A stretch of DNA of 64,000 bases from Geoglobus acetivorans (GCF_000789255.1 NZ_CP009552.1:1674001-1738000), one strand, 5' to 3'. Shown: positions 43,552 to 54,040, numbered from the stretch's first letter. Notes: generated from the letters alone by a model not told the origin. Made by a program: numbers and translations.

Positions 43552-43593
43552 CGAGGAGGATAAGTTTTATTTTCAGCAGGTGGAAGTTGCTTT

Positions 43594-44097
43594 ATGAAAA
43601 ATGAACATCTCATTTCGATCATTGCGGGCCTCGTAATGCTTGTACTCTCATACACTCTCGTTCCGCAGGCGACCCCTCACATGATGATGTACTCCCCATA
43701 CTACAGCACTCTGCCATCCATACTTGCTGTTGCGGGAATATTGCTCGTGGTCATACCTATCATCTTTGCCGTTCAGTCAGAGCGCTGTGAGGATCCGGAA
43801 GGCGGGAAAGATTTGAAGAATCATGAAATAGCACCTGAAAAAGAAACTCCTGAAGCCAAAAACTGCGTTGAAACACTCGCAGTTGCGGAAAAACTCCTCG
43901 AAGAGGACGAAAAGAAGGTGCTGAAAATCATTGCGGAAAATGAGGGCATAACTCAGGACAGTCTGCATTTCAGAACAGGCTTCTCCACATCGAAGGTATC
44001 CATGATTGTTAAAAAGCTCGAGGAAAAGGACTTGATCTACCGTGAGAGGTTTGGAAAGACATACAGGCTCTATCTTAGTGACTGGGTGAAAAGTTAA
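43594..44097 (+). CDS. Membrane-anchored MarR/winged-helix regulator
   Basis: A 167-residue protein with two N-terminal spans (about 7-25 and 42-61), an acidic linker, and a winged-helix domain from about residue 95: VLKIIAENEGITQDSLHFRT and TSKVSMIVKKLEEKDLIYRE. The pattern is found in archaeal membrane regulators that may report on the cell surface state. It is divergent from the cytochrome maturation operon and 29 bp upstream of another cytochrome gene, so it probably regulates one or both. Confidence 0.85.
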   Translation: MKNEHLISIIAGLVMLVLSYTLVPQATPHMMMYSPYYSTLPSILAVAGILLVVIPIIFAVQSERCEDPEGGKDLKNHEIAPEKETPEAKNCVETLAVAEKLLEEDEKKVLKIIAENEGITQDSLHFRTGFSTSKVSMIVKKLEEKDLIYRERFGKTYRLYLSDWVKS

Positions 44098-44125
44098 ATA
44101 TCTATACGTTTGTATTATGTAATGT

Positions 44126-44638
44126 ATGGAGAGAAAAGAAATTGTATTTTTGCTGATGGGGTTTGCCATCGGTCTGGTGGCAGGGGCATTCATTGCCGGT
44201 CTGACATACAGCACCTATCCCGGCTGGATGCCTGGAATGCAGTACATGCCCGGGATGCAGTACACCCCAACGCCATACTCGGCTGAGTACAAGACCAATG
44301 GCGAAAGGATATTCCTTACCGGAGTGAATGAGAATGGTGAGAGGATCCCCTTTGTTGGGGGACCGCAATGGCTATACATGCACGGAGGTGGCTGTGCCAG
44401 CTGTCACGGTGCCGACGGCAGAGGCGGGATCTATCCCATGATGTGCGGGGTGAAAACACCCGACATCAGGTACTCGACCCTGACTGAGAAGCACGGTATG
44501 AGCGAGGAGAATATAATTAAAGCGATAACCCAGGGTGTTGATGACGAAGGAGATGAACTGGACTACTGCATGCCGAGGTGGCAGATGAGCGAGGACGACC
44601 TGAACGACCTGATCGCATATCTCAAAGAACTTGGCTGA
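44126..44638 (+). CDS. Monoheme class I-type c cytochrome, membrane-anchored
   Basis: A 170-residue protein. An uncleaved N-terminal span (about 6-28) is followed by a Met/Pro-rich linker with the tandem units MPGMQY MPGMQY (35-46) and a cytochrome c domain with CASCH at 90-94. A C-terminal MPRWQMSEDDLNDLIAYLK gives the usual distal methionine. It is exposed outside the membrane and likely takes part in electron transfer. The methionine repeats could bind copper, which would fit the copper genes 2 kb downstream. Adjacent to the membrane wHTH gene. Confidence 0.9.
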   Translation: MERKEIVFLLMGFAIGLVAGAFIAGLTYSTYPGWMPGMQYMPGMQYTPTPYSAEYKTNGERIFLTGVNENGERIPFVGGPQWLYMHGGGCASCHGADGRGGIYPMMCGVKTPDIRYSTLTEKHGMSEENIIKAITQGVDDEGDELDYCMPRWQMSEDDLNDLIAYLKELG

Positions 44639-44639
44639 C

Positions 44640-45245
44640 TTACTTTTCAGCAATGATAATTCTGAAAACCGATGTCCTTAGATATTTTTCTTCAAGAATT
44701 TTGAAACCCGTTTTTCTTATATTTTCTGCGGTTTTCCTGTTTATTTCCGGGCCTATCGCCCTGAAAATCGGATTGATGAAATCCATGAATTTGCCTGCAA
44801 AATCGTTTTCGCACCTCATGTGTTCGAGGAAATAGGCCTTTCCGCCTTTTTTAAGGACCCTGTGTAGTTCTCTCAATCCAGCGAGAGGATTTTCAACAGA
44901 GCAGAAAACGAATGTAGATATTATTCCATCAAATGATTCATCTTTAAATGGAAGAGTTTCCACATCTGCCACCACCAGGTCTATTTCTCTCCCAATGCGT
45001 CTTGACTTTATGGCTGCTTTTTCGAGCATTTTCCTGCTGATGTCCACTCCGACGACCCTCCAGTCTCTGTAATGCTGAATGTTTTTGCCGGTCCCGATTC
45101 CCACTTCCAGGATGTTTCTGCCCTCAACGATTTCCATGAGCTCCTCTCTCCATCTGGAAAGGGCAAAAACCTCCATGGGAGATTCCATGAGATCATATAC
45201 TCTCGCTATTCGGTCATACTTCTTTTTATCTGTGCCTTTCTTCAT
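44640..45245 (-). CDS. Class I SAM-dependent methyltransferase
   Basis: A 201-residue UbiE-like enzyme. Motif I is ILEVGIGTGKNI (about 45-56); VVGVDISRKMLEKA and later ADVETLPFKDESFDG and VLKKGGKAYF complete the SAM fold. The substrate is not evident; small methyltransferases of this type modify quinones, lipids or metalloids such as arsenic. It lies between a cytochrome and a DUF411 gene, on the opposite strand, with its end 1 bp from the cytochrome stop. Confidence 0.85.
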   Translation of the reverse strand: MKKGTDKKKYDRIARVYDLMESPMEVFALSRWREELMEIVEGRNILEVGIGTGKNIQHYRDWRVVGVDISRKMLEKAAIKSRRIGREIDLVVADVETLPFKDESFDGIISTFVFCSVENPLAGLRELHRVLKKGGKAYFLEHMRCENDFAGKFMDFINPIFRAIGPEINRKTAENIRKTGFKILEEKYLRTSVFRIIIAEK

Positions 45246-45297
45246 TAGCTTTACATTTGATGCAAAACTTTAAATAGTTTTCACCCTGATACCTGGT

Positions 45298-45771
45298 ATG
45301 AGGAAATCATTCTATTTGATTGCAGGAATTATGGTTCTTTTAGCTGTCATTGCAATTAATGTTTTTAATCAGAACTCTGCCCCTGAAAGCTCAGAGAGTG
45401 ACTGGAACCGTGCTATTACTCTTTACAAGACGCAGTACTGTGGTTGCTGCGAGCAGTACATAGCCTATCTGCGTGAAAATGGCTATAATGTCGAGGTTGT
45501 TAATGTCGATGATCTGCCGGCTCTTTTCGATAAATACCGGGTTCCGGACGATATGCGCAGCTGTCACATCTCTGATCTGGGAGGATACTTTGCGGTGGGG
45601 CACATACCAACAGAGGCAATCGAAAAATTGATGGAAGAGCATCCGGCGGTTGATGGCATATCTCTCCCGGGAATGCCTTCCGGTTCTCCGGGAATGCCTG
45701 GTAGCAAGGAAGAACCCTTTGTGGTCTATGCGCTGAAAGACGGGAATGCTGAGGTCTTCATGACTCTTTGA
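45298..45771 (+). CDS. DUF411 metal-binding protein, membrane-anchored
   Basis: A 157-residue protein: N-terminal membrane span or signal (about 5-24), then the DUF411 domain with YKTQYCGCC (C48, C50, C51), a later cysteine in DMRSCHISDL and the family tail SLPGMPSGSPGMPGS. DUF411 proteins are linked to copper or silver resistance in bacteria. The genes for CopB and CopA start 1 to 3 kb downstream, so a role in metal binding outside the membrane is likely. A TATA-like TTTAAATAG lies about 25 nt upstream of the ATG. Confidence 0.88.
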   Translation: MRKSFYLIAGIMVLLAVIAINVFNQNSAPESSESDWNRAITLYKTQYCGCCEQYIAYLRENGYNVEVVNVDDLPALFDKYRVPDDMRSCHISDLGGYFAVGHIPTEAIEKLMEEHPAVDGISLPGMPSGSPGMPGSKEEPFVVYALKDGNAEVFMTL

Positions 45772-45839
45772 TGTGTAAAAACTGGGAAATATTTACCCAT
45801 TTATTTTTCTGCAGTCTGGTGTATGGCATGGTATCGGTA

Positions 45840-46235
45840 TTATATCCTGTATCCCGCTTGTTTCCAGGCGTTAACTCCTCCATCAAGCTCATATACGTTT
45901 TTATAACCCATTTCTGTTAGCTTGGATGCAGCAATTTTGCTCATAAATCCACTTCTGCAGTATACCAGTATCTTTGTGGACTTGTCTTTCGGTAGCAGGT
46001 CTTCTGAGCTTTCTATTCTGTTGTAGGGTATCCAGGCATCGGTCCCGGGGATGTGCTTCTGCTCAGGCACATGCACATCTATCACAAAAACGTCTTCGTT
46101 CTGCATCATGCGGTGAAACTCTTCGGGTGATACAGAATGATACTCCTTTTCCCCGGTGAAGGGAATGAGAACATTGTAGATTACGAATCCTGATACAATG
46201 GCAATTCCCGCAGCAACCAGAATCTTTGAGTTCAT
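45840..46235 (-). CDS. Exported rhodanese-like protein
   Basis: A 131-residue single rhodanese domain behind a short hydrophobic N-terminus (KILVAAGIAIVSGFVIYNVL), so it faces outside. The active cysteine is C93 in VYCRSGFMSKIA, and the fold ends with the GYKNVYELDGGVNAWKQAGY segment. It may move sulfane sulfur or protect thiols, for example for cytochrome or metal handling. It is convergent with the DUF411 gene. Confidence 0.9.
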   Translation of the reverse strand: MNSKILVAAGIAIVSGFVIYNVLIPFTGEKEYHSVSPEEFHRMMQNEDVFVIDVHVPEQKHIPGTDAWIPYNRIESSEDLLPKDKSTKILVYCRSGFMSKIAASKLTEMGYKNVYELDGGVNAWKQAGYRI

Positions 46236-46486
46236 GGTATCACTTCACGTGAATCTGGCGTTTCGTTGATTTTTTTATATGTCATGAGTTATATTCTATG
46301 CTTCGATGGATAATAATCTTTTGTTGTCGTTCAAATTTTTCCGGCATTCTTGAACTGTTTTTTTTCGGCGGTGAAGATTTGTGGCTGTGGATGGTACAAC
46401 ATTTGAACGATTGTTCATCCGTTTTTTCAAAAAGCTTGGGCGGGCAGATAAAAATATATATGCGACATAATGTAAAAATTAATTTC
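46236..46486 (+). promoter_or_regulatory. Regulatory region before the SHOCT-copB genes
   Basis: A 251 bp region without a gene. A strong TATA-like AAAAATATATATG sits at 46450-46462, about 30 nt before the SHOCT start. Further upstream TGAACGATTGTTCA (46404-46417) is a small palindrome with 5 bp arms that could be a regulator site; proof is lacking. The minus-strand side should hold the rhodanese promoter (TTATATGTC-like sequence near 46275). Confidence 0.45.
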
Positions 46487-46810
46487 ATGAACGGATTTGG
46501 GATGACCCCCTTCGGGTTTGGATTCTTTGGTTTTGGTATGCTCTTCTGGTGGATCCTCTGGGTTGTCATAGCCTACCTTGTCTACCAGGACGCAGAGAAG
46601 AGGGGAATGAACGGACTGCTGTGGTTCATCCTCGTTTTGATACCGATGGTCGGAATAGTTGCACTGATAATCTATCTGATTGTGCGAGAGACTCAGCCCC
46701 AGGTAAAGGAGGAAACGAAGTCCTCCCTCGAAATACTGAAGGAGAGGTATGCGAAGGGTGAGATAAGCCATGAGGAATACGAGAGAATGAAAAAAGAACT
46801 TCAGGAATAG
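46487..46810 (+). CDS. Membrane protein with C-terminal SHOCT domain
   Basis: A 107-residue protein. Two hydrophobic helices ([19 protein letters not shown], and [18 protein letters not shown]) are followed by a SHOCT helix pair [20 protein letters not shown] at the end. SHOCT domains are short oligomerisation modules on many small membrane proteins; no activity is known. The start is at 46487 by TATA position. It precedes copB by 17 bp and is probably transcribed with it; related pairs are common in copper-resistance loci. Confidence 0.82.
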   Translation: MNGFGMTPFGFGFFGFGMLFWWILWVVIAYLVYQDAEKRGMNGLLWFILVLIPMVGIVALIIYLIVRETQPQVKEETKSSLEILKERYAKGEISHEEYERMKKELQE

Positions 46811-46827
46811 AACGAGGGGGGTCATAA

Positions 46828-48873
46828 ATGGAGAAGATGGATCACGGTGGTGAACACAGCCACGGGATGCATGAGGAAAAGCAAGATACGGACACGCATG
46901 GGGAGCACGAGGGTCACGGGGGCAAGGGCAAGCCCCGCGTTCATGACCACCACAAAATGATGATGGAGGACTTCAAGAAGAGATTCTACATCTCCACTGC
47001 CCTCACCATACCCATACTTCTGCTGTCTCCTTTAATACAGCGCCTCCTCGGGATATCCATAGCATTCCCCGGGGACGACCTGGTTTTATTCGCCCTTTCG
47101 TCGTTTGTTTACTTCTACGGCGGTTATCCATTTTTCAAGGGATTCTTCGAAGAGCTGACAAAGACCCGCCCCGGAATGATGACTTTAATCTCGGTTGCCA
47201 TTTCGGCGGCATACATTTACAGCTCGGCGGTGGTGTTCGGGCTTGAAGGCAAGTACTTCTTCTGGGAGCTTGCAACTCTGATAGACATCATGCTGCTCGG
47301 ACACTACATAGAGATGAAGTCTGTTCTCGGAGCCTCAAGGGCACTGGAGGAGCTCGTCAAGATAATGCCCTCCACCGCTCACCGGATCAGGAACGGAGAG
47401 GTCGAGGAGGTTCCGGTTGAGCAGCTCAACCCCGGAGATGTGGTGCTCATAAGGCCGGGTGAGAAGATACCTGTAGACGGCATCGTCGTCGAGGGAGAGA
47501 GCTACGTGGACGAGTCAATGCTTACTGGAGAGAGCAGACCCGTAACGAAAAAACCCGGAGACGAAGTCATTGGTGGATCTGTGAACATGGAAGGTTCTCT
47601 GAAAGTCGAGGTCAAGAAGACCGGGAAGGAAACATACCTCAGCCAGATTATCGAGCTTGTGAGGCAGGCTCAGGAGAGCAAGTCGAGAACTCAGGATCTG
47701 GCGAACAAGGCTGCATTCTACCTGACCATCATCGCCCTCAGCGCCGGAACAATCACGTTTGCGACATGGATCTTCCTGGGCAAGGATCTTGCGTTTGCGG
47801 TTGAGAGGGCGGTTACGGTGATGGTCATTTCATGCCCGCATGCTCTGGGACTTGCGGTTCCACTGGTCGTTGCCGTCTCAACATCTCTCGCAGCCCAGAA
47901 TGGTTTGCTGATAAGAAACAGACAGGCGTTTGAAAGGACAAAGGAGCTGCAGGCAGTCGTGTTTGACAAAACCGGAACGCTGACGGAAGGAAAATTCGGT
48001 GTTACTGACATAATAGCCTTCACAGGCAGTGAGGATGAGGTGCTGAGGATTGCTGCGAGCATGGAAATGCATTCAGAACATCCGATTGCAAGGAGCATCG
48101 TTGAGGAGGCTGAAAGGAGGGGTCTGAAGCTTGAAGAAGTCGAGAGCTTCAGGGCAATCCCCGGAAAGGGCATCGAGGCGCAGATTGGTGGGACGACGTA
48201 CATGGTGGTCAGCCCGGGATATCTCAGGGAGAAGGGCATTGAGGCTGGAGAGGAGGCCGAGAAACTTGCGGCTCAGGGCAAGACTGTGGTTTATCTGCTG
48301 AAAGATTCAGAGCTTGCAGGAGTGATTGCTCTTGCCGACAGAATAAAATCCGAGTCAAGAGAAGCTGTGGAAAAGCTGAAGAAGATGGGTATAAAATGCA
48401 TGATGCTCACTGGAGACAACGAGCTTGTGGCAAAATGGGTGGCTGAAGAACTTGGTCTCGATGAGTACTTTGCTGAAGTTCTGCCCCATGAAAAGGCAGA
48501 GATGGTGGCGAAGGTTCAGGAGAAGTACGTAACTGCCATGGTTGGAGATGGCATAAACGATGCCCCAGCTTTGGCTCAGGCCGATGTTGGTATAGCGATA
48601 GGTGCAGGGACAGATGTGGCCATTGAAACTGCAGACATAATTCTTGTCAGAAGTGATCCGAGGGATGTTGTCAAAATCGTTGAACTTTCGAAGAAAACAT
48701 ACGCCAAGATGATCCAGAATCTGATCTGGGCGACAGGTTACAACAGTGTGGCGATACCTCTCGCGGCTGGTGTAGCCTACGGCATTGGAATTCTTCTGAC
48801 TCCAGCCATAGGTGCTGCTCTGATGTCCCTCAGCACGGTGATAGTTGCAATAAATGCGAGATTGCTGAAATAA
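46828..48873 (+). CDS. copB: Copper-exporting P1B-ATPase CopB (CPH type)
   Basis: A 681-residue P-type ATPase. The His-rich N-terminus (about residues 5-45, many H, E, G) replaces a heavy-metal-associated domain, and the transmembrane metal site is [12 protein letters not shown], with CPH near residue 336. DKTGTLTEG (about 380) carries the phosphorylated Asp, and [16 protein letters not shown] the hinge. In A. fulgidus CopB exports Cu2+. With copA 80 bp downstream, the organism seems prepared for both oxidation states of copper. Confidence 0.96.
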   Translation: MEKMDHGGEHSHGMHEEKQDTDTHGEHEGHGGKGKPRVHDHHKMMMEDFKKRFYISTALTIPILLLSPLIQRLLGISIAFPGDDLVLFALSSFVYFYGGYPFFKGFFEELTKTRPGMMTLISVAISAAYIYSSAVVFGLEGKYFFWELATLIDIMLLGHYIEMKSVLGASRALEELVKIMPSTAHRIRNGEVEEVPVEQLNPGDVVLIRPGEKIPVDGIVVEGESYVDESMLTGESRPVTKKPGDEVIGGSVNMEGSLKVEVKKTGKETYLSQIIELVRQAQESKSRTQDLANKAAFYLTIIALSAGTITFATWIFLGKDLAFAVERAVTVMVISCPHALGLAVPLVVAVSTSLAAQNGLLIRNRQAFERTKELQAVVFDKTGTLTEGKFGVTDIIAFTGSEDEVLRIAASMEMHSEHPIARSIVEEAERRGLKLEEVESFRAIPGKGIEAQIGGTTYMVVSPGYLREKGIEAGEEAEKLAAQGKTVVYLLKDSELAGVIALADRIKSESREAVEKLKKMGIKCMMLTGDNELVAKWVAEELGLDEYFAEVLPHEKAEMVAKVQEKYVTAMVGDGINDAPALAQADVGIAIGAGTDVAIETADIILVRSDPRDVVKIVELSKKTYAKMIQNLIWATGYNSVAIPLAAGVAYGIGILLTPAIGAALMSLSTVIVAINARLLK

Positions 48874-48953
48874 CTTTCCGTTATTTTTTCAATCCAATTT
48901 TTTTACGGGGCGTCAGGAGTTAATGCTATATTTTATGTTGACAATGTAAGTAT

Positions 48954-51380
48954 GTGAGCAAAAAAATTAAGCTTAAGGTAGAGGGGATGACCTGTGCATC
49001 CTGTGCAAGGACGGTCGAGACAGCAGCGATGCAGGTAGATGGAGTCAGAAAAGCAAGTGTCAATCTGGCCACGGAATCTCTTCAGCTTGAACTGGACCCT
49101 GAAAAGGCAAAAATAGAGGAGATAAAAAAGGCAATCGAAGAAGTGGGTTACAGAATTCCTGAGGATGAGAAAGCAGTTGTTGTAAAAATAGGTGGGATGA
49201 CCTGTGCTTCATGCGCCAAGACCATTGAAATCGCAGTTGGCAGTCTTGATGGGGTAAAGAGCATTGCCGTCAACCTCGCAACCGAAAGTGCCAGGATAGT
49301 TTACAATCCCTCCGTTACCGGAATTGAGGACATCAGAAAGGCCATAGAGGAAGTTGGTTATCAATTTCTGGGTATTGAAGGTGAGGAGCTGAAAGAAGAG
49401 GCTAAGGGGGATCACGTCAGAGATATGAAGAAAAAGCTCGCGTTTGCGTCGGTATTCGGTGCAGTTCTTCTCGTCATGCAGTATGGAAAGTATGTCGGTC
49501 TTCCCGAAATACCCTACAACAGCGTAATTCAGTTCATTCTCGCAACACCCGTTATGTTCTATTCGGGCAGAGAGATGTTCCTTGCCGCCGTGAGGGCTCT
49601 CAGACACAGAATGCTCAACATGGACGTGATGTACTCAATGGGTGTCGGCTCGGCATACACTGCAAGCGTACTGTCCACAATAGGGCTTCTGCCAGAAGAT
49701 TATCTTTTCTACGAAACCGCAGTTCTGCTTCTCGCCTTCCTGCTCCTCGGCAGGACACTCGAAGCGATAGCCAAAGGAAGGACGAGCGAGGCGATAAAGA
49801 AGCTGATCGGGTTACAGGCAAAAACGGCCACTGTCGTCAGAGATGGTAAGGAGATCGAAGTACCGGTGGAGGAAGTCAGAGTTGGTGACATTGTAATAGT
49901 GAAGCCGGGTGAAAAGATACCGGTTGATGGTGTTGTAATCGAGGGCGAGAGCTACGTGGACGAGTCAATGATTACCGGAGAACCAATCCCGAATCTCAAG
50001 AAAGTTGGGGATGAGGTTGTTGGAGCGACTATAAACAAAAACGGCGTGCTGAAAGTCAAAGCCACGAGGGTTGGCAGTGATACACTGCTTGCCCAGATAA
50101 TAAGGCTCGTTGAGGAGGCAATGGGGAGCAGGCCACCGATTCAGAAGCTGGCTGATAAAATCGTCGCCTACTTCATACCTGTGGTTCTGACCATAGCAGT
50201 AACTTCGTTCATATACTGGTATTTCATAGCAGGGGTGCCTGAAATCTTCGCCTTCACGACTCTCGTTGCTGTGCTTGTGATTGCTTGCCCCTGTGCTTTT
50301 GGACTTGCGACACCAACTGCGCTGACAGTGGGAATGGGCAAGGGTGCGGAGCTTGGAATACTCATTAAAAACGGAGAAGCTCTTGAGATTGCACGGAGAG
50401 TAACAACTGTCGTGTTTGACAAAACAGGAACACTGACGAAGGGTAAACCGGAGGTTACTGACATTGTTGCCTTTGAAGGCGATGAAACTGAAGTGTTGAG
50501 AGTTGCTGCCATAGCAGAAAAGAGGAGCGAACATCCTCTGGCCGAGGCGGTTGTGAGGAAGGCAGAGGAGATAGGAGTGCAGGTTGACGAGCCTGAGAAA
50601 TTTGAAGTCATTACCGGGAAGGGAGTTGTTGCTTCATTCAATGGGGAGAAGATACTGGTTGGAAGCAGGAAGCTGATGACGGAAAATGGAATGGAAGTGA
50701 GCAGCGAGATTGAGAATACTCTTCAGAGACTTGAGAGTGAGGCGAAGACAGCCGTACTCGTGTCCCACAAGGGCAGGATCATAGGTGCGATAGGCATCGC
50801 AGACAACATAAAGCCCTCTGCGAAGGAAGCCATCGAGGAGCTTCACAGGATTGGCAAGAAAGTTGCAATGATTACTGGAGACAACAGAAGAACAGCAGAG
50901 GCGATTGCCAGAAGGCTTGGCATCGACACGGTTCTGGCTGAGGTACTCCCACACCAGAAGGCTGAGGAGGTAAGGAGGCTTCAGGAGAAAGGAGAGGTGG
51001 TGGCGTTCGTAGGAGATGGCATAAACGATGCCCCAGCTTTAGCTCAGGCCGACCTCGGCATTGCCATGGGAAGTGGTACAGATGTTGCACTGGAGAGCGG
51101 AGAGATCGTGCTTATGAGGGATGATTTGCGCGATGTTGTCGCAGCAATACAGCTCAGCGAAAAGACATTGAACAAGATAAAGCAGAACCTGTTCTGGGCC
51201 ATGATCTACAACACCATACTTATTCCGGTGGCTGCAGGGGTTCTTTATCCCTTCTTCGGCATAGTCTTCAGGCCGGAATGGGCTGGACTGGCAATGGCAA
51301 TGAGCAGTGTGAGCGTTGTCACAAACTCGCTGCTGATGAAGAACTACGTTCCGCCGGTTAAGCGGGAGCAGAAAACGTAA
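48954..51380 (+). CDS. copA: Copper-exporting P1B-ATPase CopA (CPC type)
   Basis: An 808-residue P-type ATPase starting at a GTG. Two N-terminal HMA domains carry GMTCASC (residues 10-16 and again near 83-89), the membrane site is [11 protein letters not shown] (about 442-452) and the phosphorylation motif DKTGTLTKG (about 488). It exports Cu+ across the cytoplasmic membrane. A. fulgidus CopA has one HMA domain at each end, whereas here both are at the N-terminus. The short AT-rich gap before the gene (48874-48953) includes GCTATATTTTATG, a possible own TATA box. Confidence 0.96.
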   Translation: MSKKIKLKVEGMTCASCARTVETAAMQVDGVRKASVNLATESLQLELDPEKAKIEEIKKAIEEVGYRIPEDEKAVVVKIGGMTCASCAKTIEIAVGSLDGVKSIAVNLATESARIVYNPSVTGIEDIRKAIEEVGYQFLGIEGEELKEEAKGDHVRDMKKKLAFASVFGAVLLVMQYGKYVGLPEIPYNSVIQFILATPVMFYSGREMFLAAVRALRHRMLNMDVMYSMGVGSAYTASVLSTIGLLPEDYLFYETAVLLLAFLLLGRTLEAIAKGRTSEAIKKLIGLQAKTATVVRDGKEIEVPVEEVRVGDIVIVKPGEKIPVDGVVIEGESYVDESMITGEPIPNLKKVGDEVVGATINKNGVLKVKATRVGSDTLLAQIIRLVEEAMGSRPPIQKLADKIVAYFIPVVLTIAVTSFIYWYFIAGVPEIFAFTTLVAVLVIACPCAFGLATPTALTVGMGKGAELGILIKNGEALEIARRVTTVVFDKTGTLTKGKPEVTDIVAFEGDETEVLRVAAIAEKRSEHPLAEAVVRKAEEIGVQVDEPEKFEVITGKGVVASFNGEKILVGSRKLMTENGMEVSSEIENTLQRLESEAKTAVLVSHKGRIIGAIGIADNIKPSAKEAIEELHRIGKKVAMITGDNRRTAEAIARRLGIDTVLAEVLPHQKAEEVRRLQEKGEVVAFVGDGINDAPALAQADLGIAMGSGTDVALESGEIVLMRDDLRDVVAAIQLSEKTLNKIKQNLFWAMIYNTILIPVAAGVLYPFFGIVFRPEWAGLAMAMSSVSVVTNSLLMKNYVPPVKREQKT

Positions 51381-51454
51381 TTCAACAACATTCAAATTTT
51401 TTTTGAAATCCACAGATTTATAAATTAGTTCTTCAACATTCTATTGGGGGTGTA
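51381..51454 (+). promoter_or_regulatory. copA terminator and promoter of ABC module 2
   Basis: ATTCAAATTTTTTTTGAAAT just after copA is an inverted repeat with an eight-T run, a good archaeal termination signal. The following GATTTATAAATTAG (51413-51426) is a TATA box about 35 nt before the ATG of the next gene, which also has a GGGGGTG ribosome binding site. Confidence 0.55.
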
Positions 51455-52897
51455 TTGATGATGAAAATGAAAGGTGCCGGACTGATGGGACTGGCTTTAC
51501 TGATGCTATTCACTCTAATAGCGCCCGCAATTGCTTCAAATCCGCTTACGGTGGAATATTCCATAATTCCTTCCGTTGTAAAACCCGGTGTTGAAGGATA
51601 TATTGAAATAATGCTCTCCAATACTGGAATTACGCCCATAAAGGACATATACGTTTTCAGAGTAGATGCTGATGAGCCGTTGGTTATCAAGGACTACCGG
51701 AAGGATGTTGGCGACCTGTCTCCCGGAACGTCGAGAACCCTGATAGTGAGGTTTGCGGTTCCCGAAACTGCGGAAGCAGGATACTATCTTGTTAAAGTGG
51801 ATCTCAGGATGAGAGCTGCAGGCTCATCGGAAAGATACGTGTTTGAAATACCTGTTGAAGTTCGGGAAGAGAGCCTTGTGGGCCTCAGCATATCTCCCGA
51901 AAAGATAGAGGCGAACACGCCCGTCAATCTCACGCTCAGGGTTGAAAATGCTGCTGGGGAGATCAGAAACCTCAGGATATCCTGGTCGGGCGATGGGCTG
52001 ATCCCGCTGTCAGAAAGTTCACCGCTGCTAATTCCTTCAATGACTCAGGGTGATACTGAGGAGTTCAGCCTCAGGGTGAAGGCTCTGAAACAGGGGACTG
52101 CTGTTCTGGTTTTCAACATCACGTACTCTGATGTTACCGGTAACGTTGTCCGTGAGGTCAGAACCTTAGCCCTGGATGTTGCGGCGAAAAAGGAGAGCTT
52201 TCTGAATGTCTCTCTCACGCCCGGCGTACTTGAGGTTGGAAATGGTGGAAAGCTCACATTCAATCTTGCTGCTGAGGGAACTGATGAGCTGAAAAACATA
52301 CTGTTCAGCTGGAGAAGTGATGCGATTATGCCATCGTCTTCAAATTCCCGGTTCATTGATGCACTTCAGCCGGGAGAACGGAAGGTCGTTACATTTGATG
52401 TTTTCGTCAATGAAAACGTTCAGCCCGGCTACTATCCGGTTGAGGTAATGGTGGAATATGATTATTCCGGGATGAACGTTAAGTCGGAAGAGTCATTTTC
52501 GGTCATGGTTACAGGGGATATCTCGCTAACAGCAACGCTCTTCAGGGCTGAGAATGACAAGGTGTTCATCTCGGTTGCCAACACAGGAAATGCCCCTGCC
52601 AAGAATTTAGTCGTCTATGCGAGCTCTAAATACGGAAAGGGCGAGGTGTTCATTGGTGACATGGCGCCGGGTGATGAGGAGATCATTGAGGTGGACCAGA
52701 AAAATGCTGACACATCCAAGCCCTATAACATCACGCTGAAACTTGAGTACAGGGATGTTTTCGGTGAAAGGTATTCAGAGATCAGGGAAGTTAACGTTCA
52801 CCACTTCAGAGAGAGCTTTTCATCGGCTTACCTTCTGGGTGGAGCCTCACTTCTGGTACTTGCCCTTGCAGTTATCTGGTTCATCAGGAAAAAGTAG
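51455..52897 (+). CDS. Secreted, membrane-anchored COG1361/NEW3-domain protein (module 2)
   Basis: A 480-residue envelope protein: signal peptide (MMKMKGAGLMGLALLMLFTL, to about residue 27), three to four Ig-like beta domains with repeated motifs such as VKPGVEGYIEIMLSNTG and VANTGNAPAKNLVVYA, and a C-terminal span (LLGGASLLVLALAVIWFI) with a basic tail. It leads a four-gene operon with an ABC permease, ATPase and a small membrane protein. By family it is probably the external partner of the MacB-type pump. Confidence 0.82.
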   Translation: MMMKMKGAGLMGLALLMLFTLIAPAIASNPLTVEYSIIPSVVKPGVEGYIEIMLSNTGITPIKDIYVFRVDADEPLVIKDYRKDVGDLSPGTSRTLIVRFAVPETAEAGYYLVKVDLRMRAAGSSERYVFEIPVEVREESLVGLSISPEKIEANTPVNLTLRVENAAGEIRNLRISWSGDGLIPLSESSPLLIPSMTQGDTEEFSLRVKALKQGTAVLVFNITYSDVTGNVVREVRTLALDVAAKKESFLNVSLTPGVLEVGNGGKLTFNLAAEGTDELKNILFSWRSDAIMPSSSNSRFIDALQPGERKVVTFDVFVNENVQPGYYPVEVMVEYDYSGMNVKSEESFSVMVTGDISLTATLFRAENDKVFISVANTGNAPAKNLVVYASSKYGKGEVFIGDMAPGDEEIIEVDQKNADTSKPYNITLKLEYRDVFGERYSEIREVNVHHFRESFSSAYLLGGASLLVLALAVIWFIRKK

Positions 52898-52903
52898 CGG
52901 GGA

Positions 52904-54040
52904 GTGAAAATGGTTTCCATAGCCAGAAAAAATCTGTTTCATGAAAAAGGACGGCTGGTGATAAGCATAGGGGGTGTTGCGTTCTCAACTATGCTGATAA
53001 TGGTCCTGATGGGTGTGTATTATGGAATATTCACCGAAAGCACGATGTATCTGAGGAAAACAAACGCAGACCTCTGGGTGGGGCAGGAAGGCATACACGA
53101 TACCTGGCATACGTATTCTCTGCTGCCGAGAGGACTTGACGATGAGATACGAAAGGTTGGGGGAGTGAAGGATGTTCACGAGTTTATAGGAAGGGCTGTG
53201 AGGGCGAAAGTATCAAAGGTGGTGGACAAGGAGGAGACGATATACATCATCGGCTTTGACACAAAAACCGGTGTTGGAGGACCGTGGGAGATTGTCAAGG
53301 GAAAGAAGATTCCCCGGGATGGGCAGGTGATAGTGGACAGGGTTTTCGCCACGAGAAATGGCATCGATATCGGAGACAAGATTGAGGTTGGTGGGGTCGA
53401 GCTTACTGTGGTTGGCATTTCAAAGGATACCTTTGTTCTCGTCTATTCCTATGCTTTCGTCACCAAGGAGGATGCGGAGAAGATATTTGGGGCGGAGGAC
53501 TTCCTGAATTACTACATGGTGGAGGTTGATAACCCGTTCTTTGCCGAAAAGATAGCGGACAACATCAAGAGCAGGCTCGAAAGTCTGGGTGTTAAGGTGG
53601 ACGTTCTCACCAAAAAGAAATTCATAGACAATCACAAGGAGGTGATAGATGAAAGCTTCAGCGCAATACTCCTTCCTCTGGTTTTCATAGGATTCTTCAT
53701 AGGTGTCACGGTTATAGGGTTAACGCTGTACACTGCGACTCTCGAAAAGATGAAGGAATATGCGATTCTGAAGGCTATCGGGGCAGATGAGACCTTCATG
53801 ATGCGGATAGTACTGGAACAGGCTTTCACGATCGCTCTGCTTGGATTTGCTGCGGGTTCAATTCTGTCGTTTCTGGCGGCAAATCTAATCCCAAACGTCG
53901 CTCCCGAATTCTATGTGGAAATAAACCTGCAGAATGTGGCCATGACATTCGGTTCCATCGTGGTCATGAGCTTGGTTGCCGCTCTCATACCAATAAGGAG
54001 GCTTGAGAGGATAGAGCCAGCAACAGTGTTCCAGGCGTGA
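52904..54040 (+). CDS. MacB/DevC-type ABC transporter permease (module 2)
   Basis: A 378-residue permease: N-terminal span (RLVISIGGVAFSTMLIMVLM), external domain (about residues 45-240) and three C-terminal spans. The FtsX domain begins near SAILLPLVFIGFFIGVTVIG and ends with IPIRRLERIEPATVFQA. It resembles the DevC group of glycolipid or protein exporters more than LolE. It overlaps the ATPase gene by 4 nt and starts 6 bp after the COG1361-like gene. Confidence 0.9.
   Translation: MKMVSIARKNLFHEKGRLVISIGGVAFSTMLIMVLMGVYYGIFTESTMYLRKTNADLWVGQEGIHDTWHTYSLLPRGLDDEIRKVGGVKDVHEFIGRAVRAKVSKVVDKEETIYIIGFDTKTGVGGPWEIVKGKKIPRDGQVIVDRVFATRNGIDIGDKIEVGGVELTVVGISKDTFVLVYSYAFVTKEDAEKIFGAEDFLNYYMVEVDNPFFAEKIADNIKSRLESLGVKVDVLTKKKFIDNHKEVIDESFSAILLPLVFIGFFIGVTVIGLTLYTATLEKMKEYAILKAIGADETFMMRIVLEQAFTIALLGFAAGSILSFLAANLIPNVAPEFYVEINLQNVAMTFGSIVVMSLVAALIPIRRLERIEPATVFQA

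Noticed and set aside
45664-45705. PGM repeats in the DUF411 protein as an unusual feature
   Set aside because: This Pro-Gly-Met segment is a normal part of the DUF411 family, so it is not novel here.
46404-46417. TGAACGATTGTTCA as a defined copper operator
   Set aside because: The arms are only 5 bp, and I see no second copy before copA, so I list it only as a possible site.
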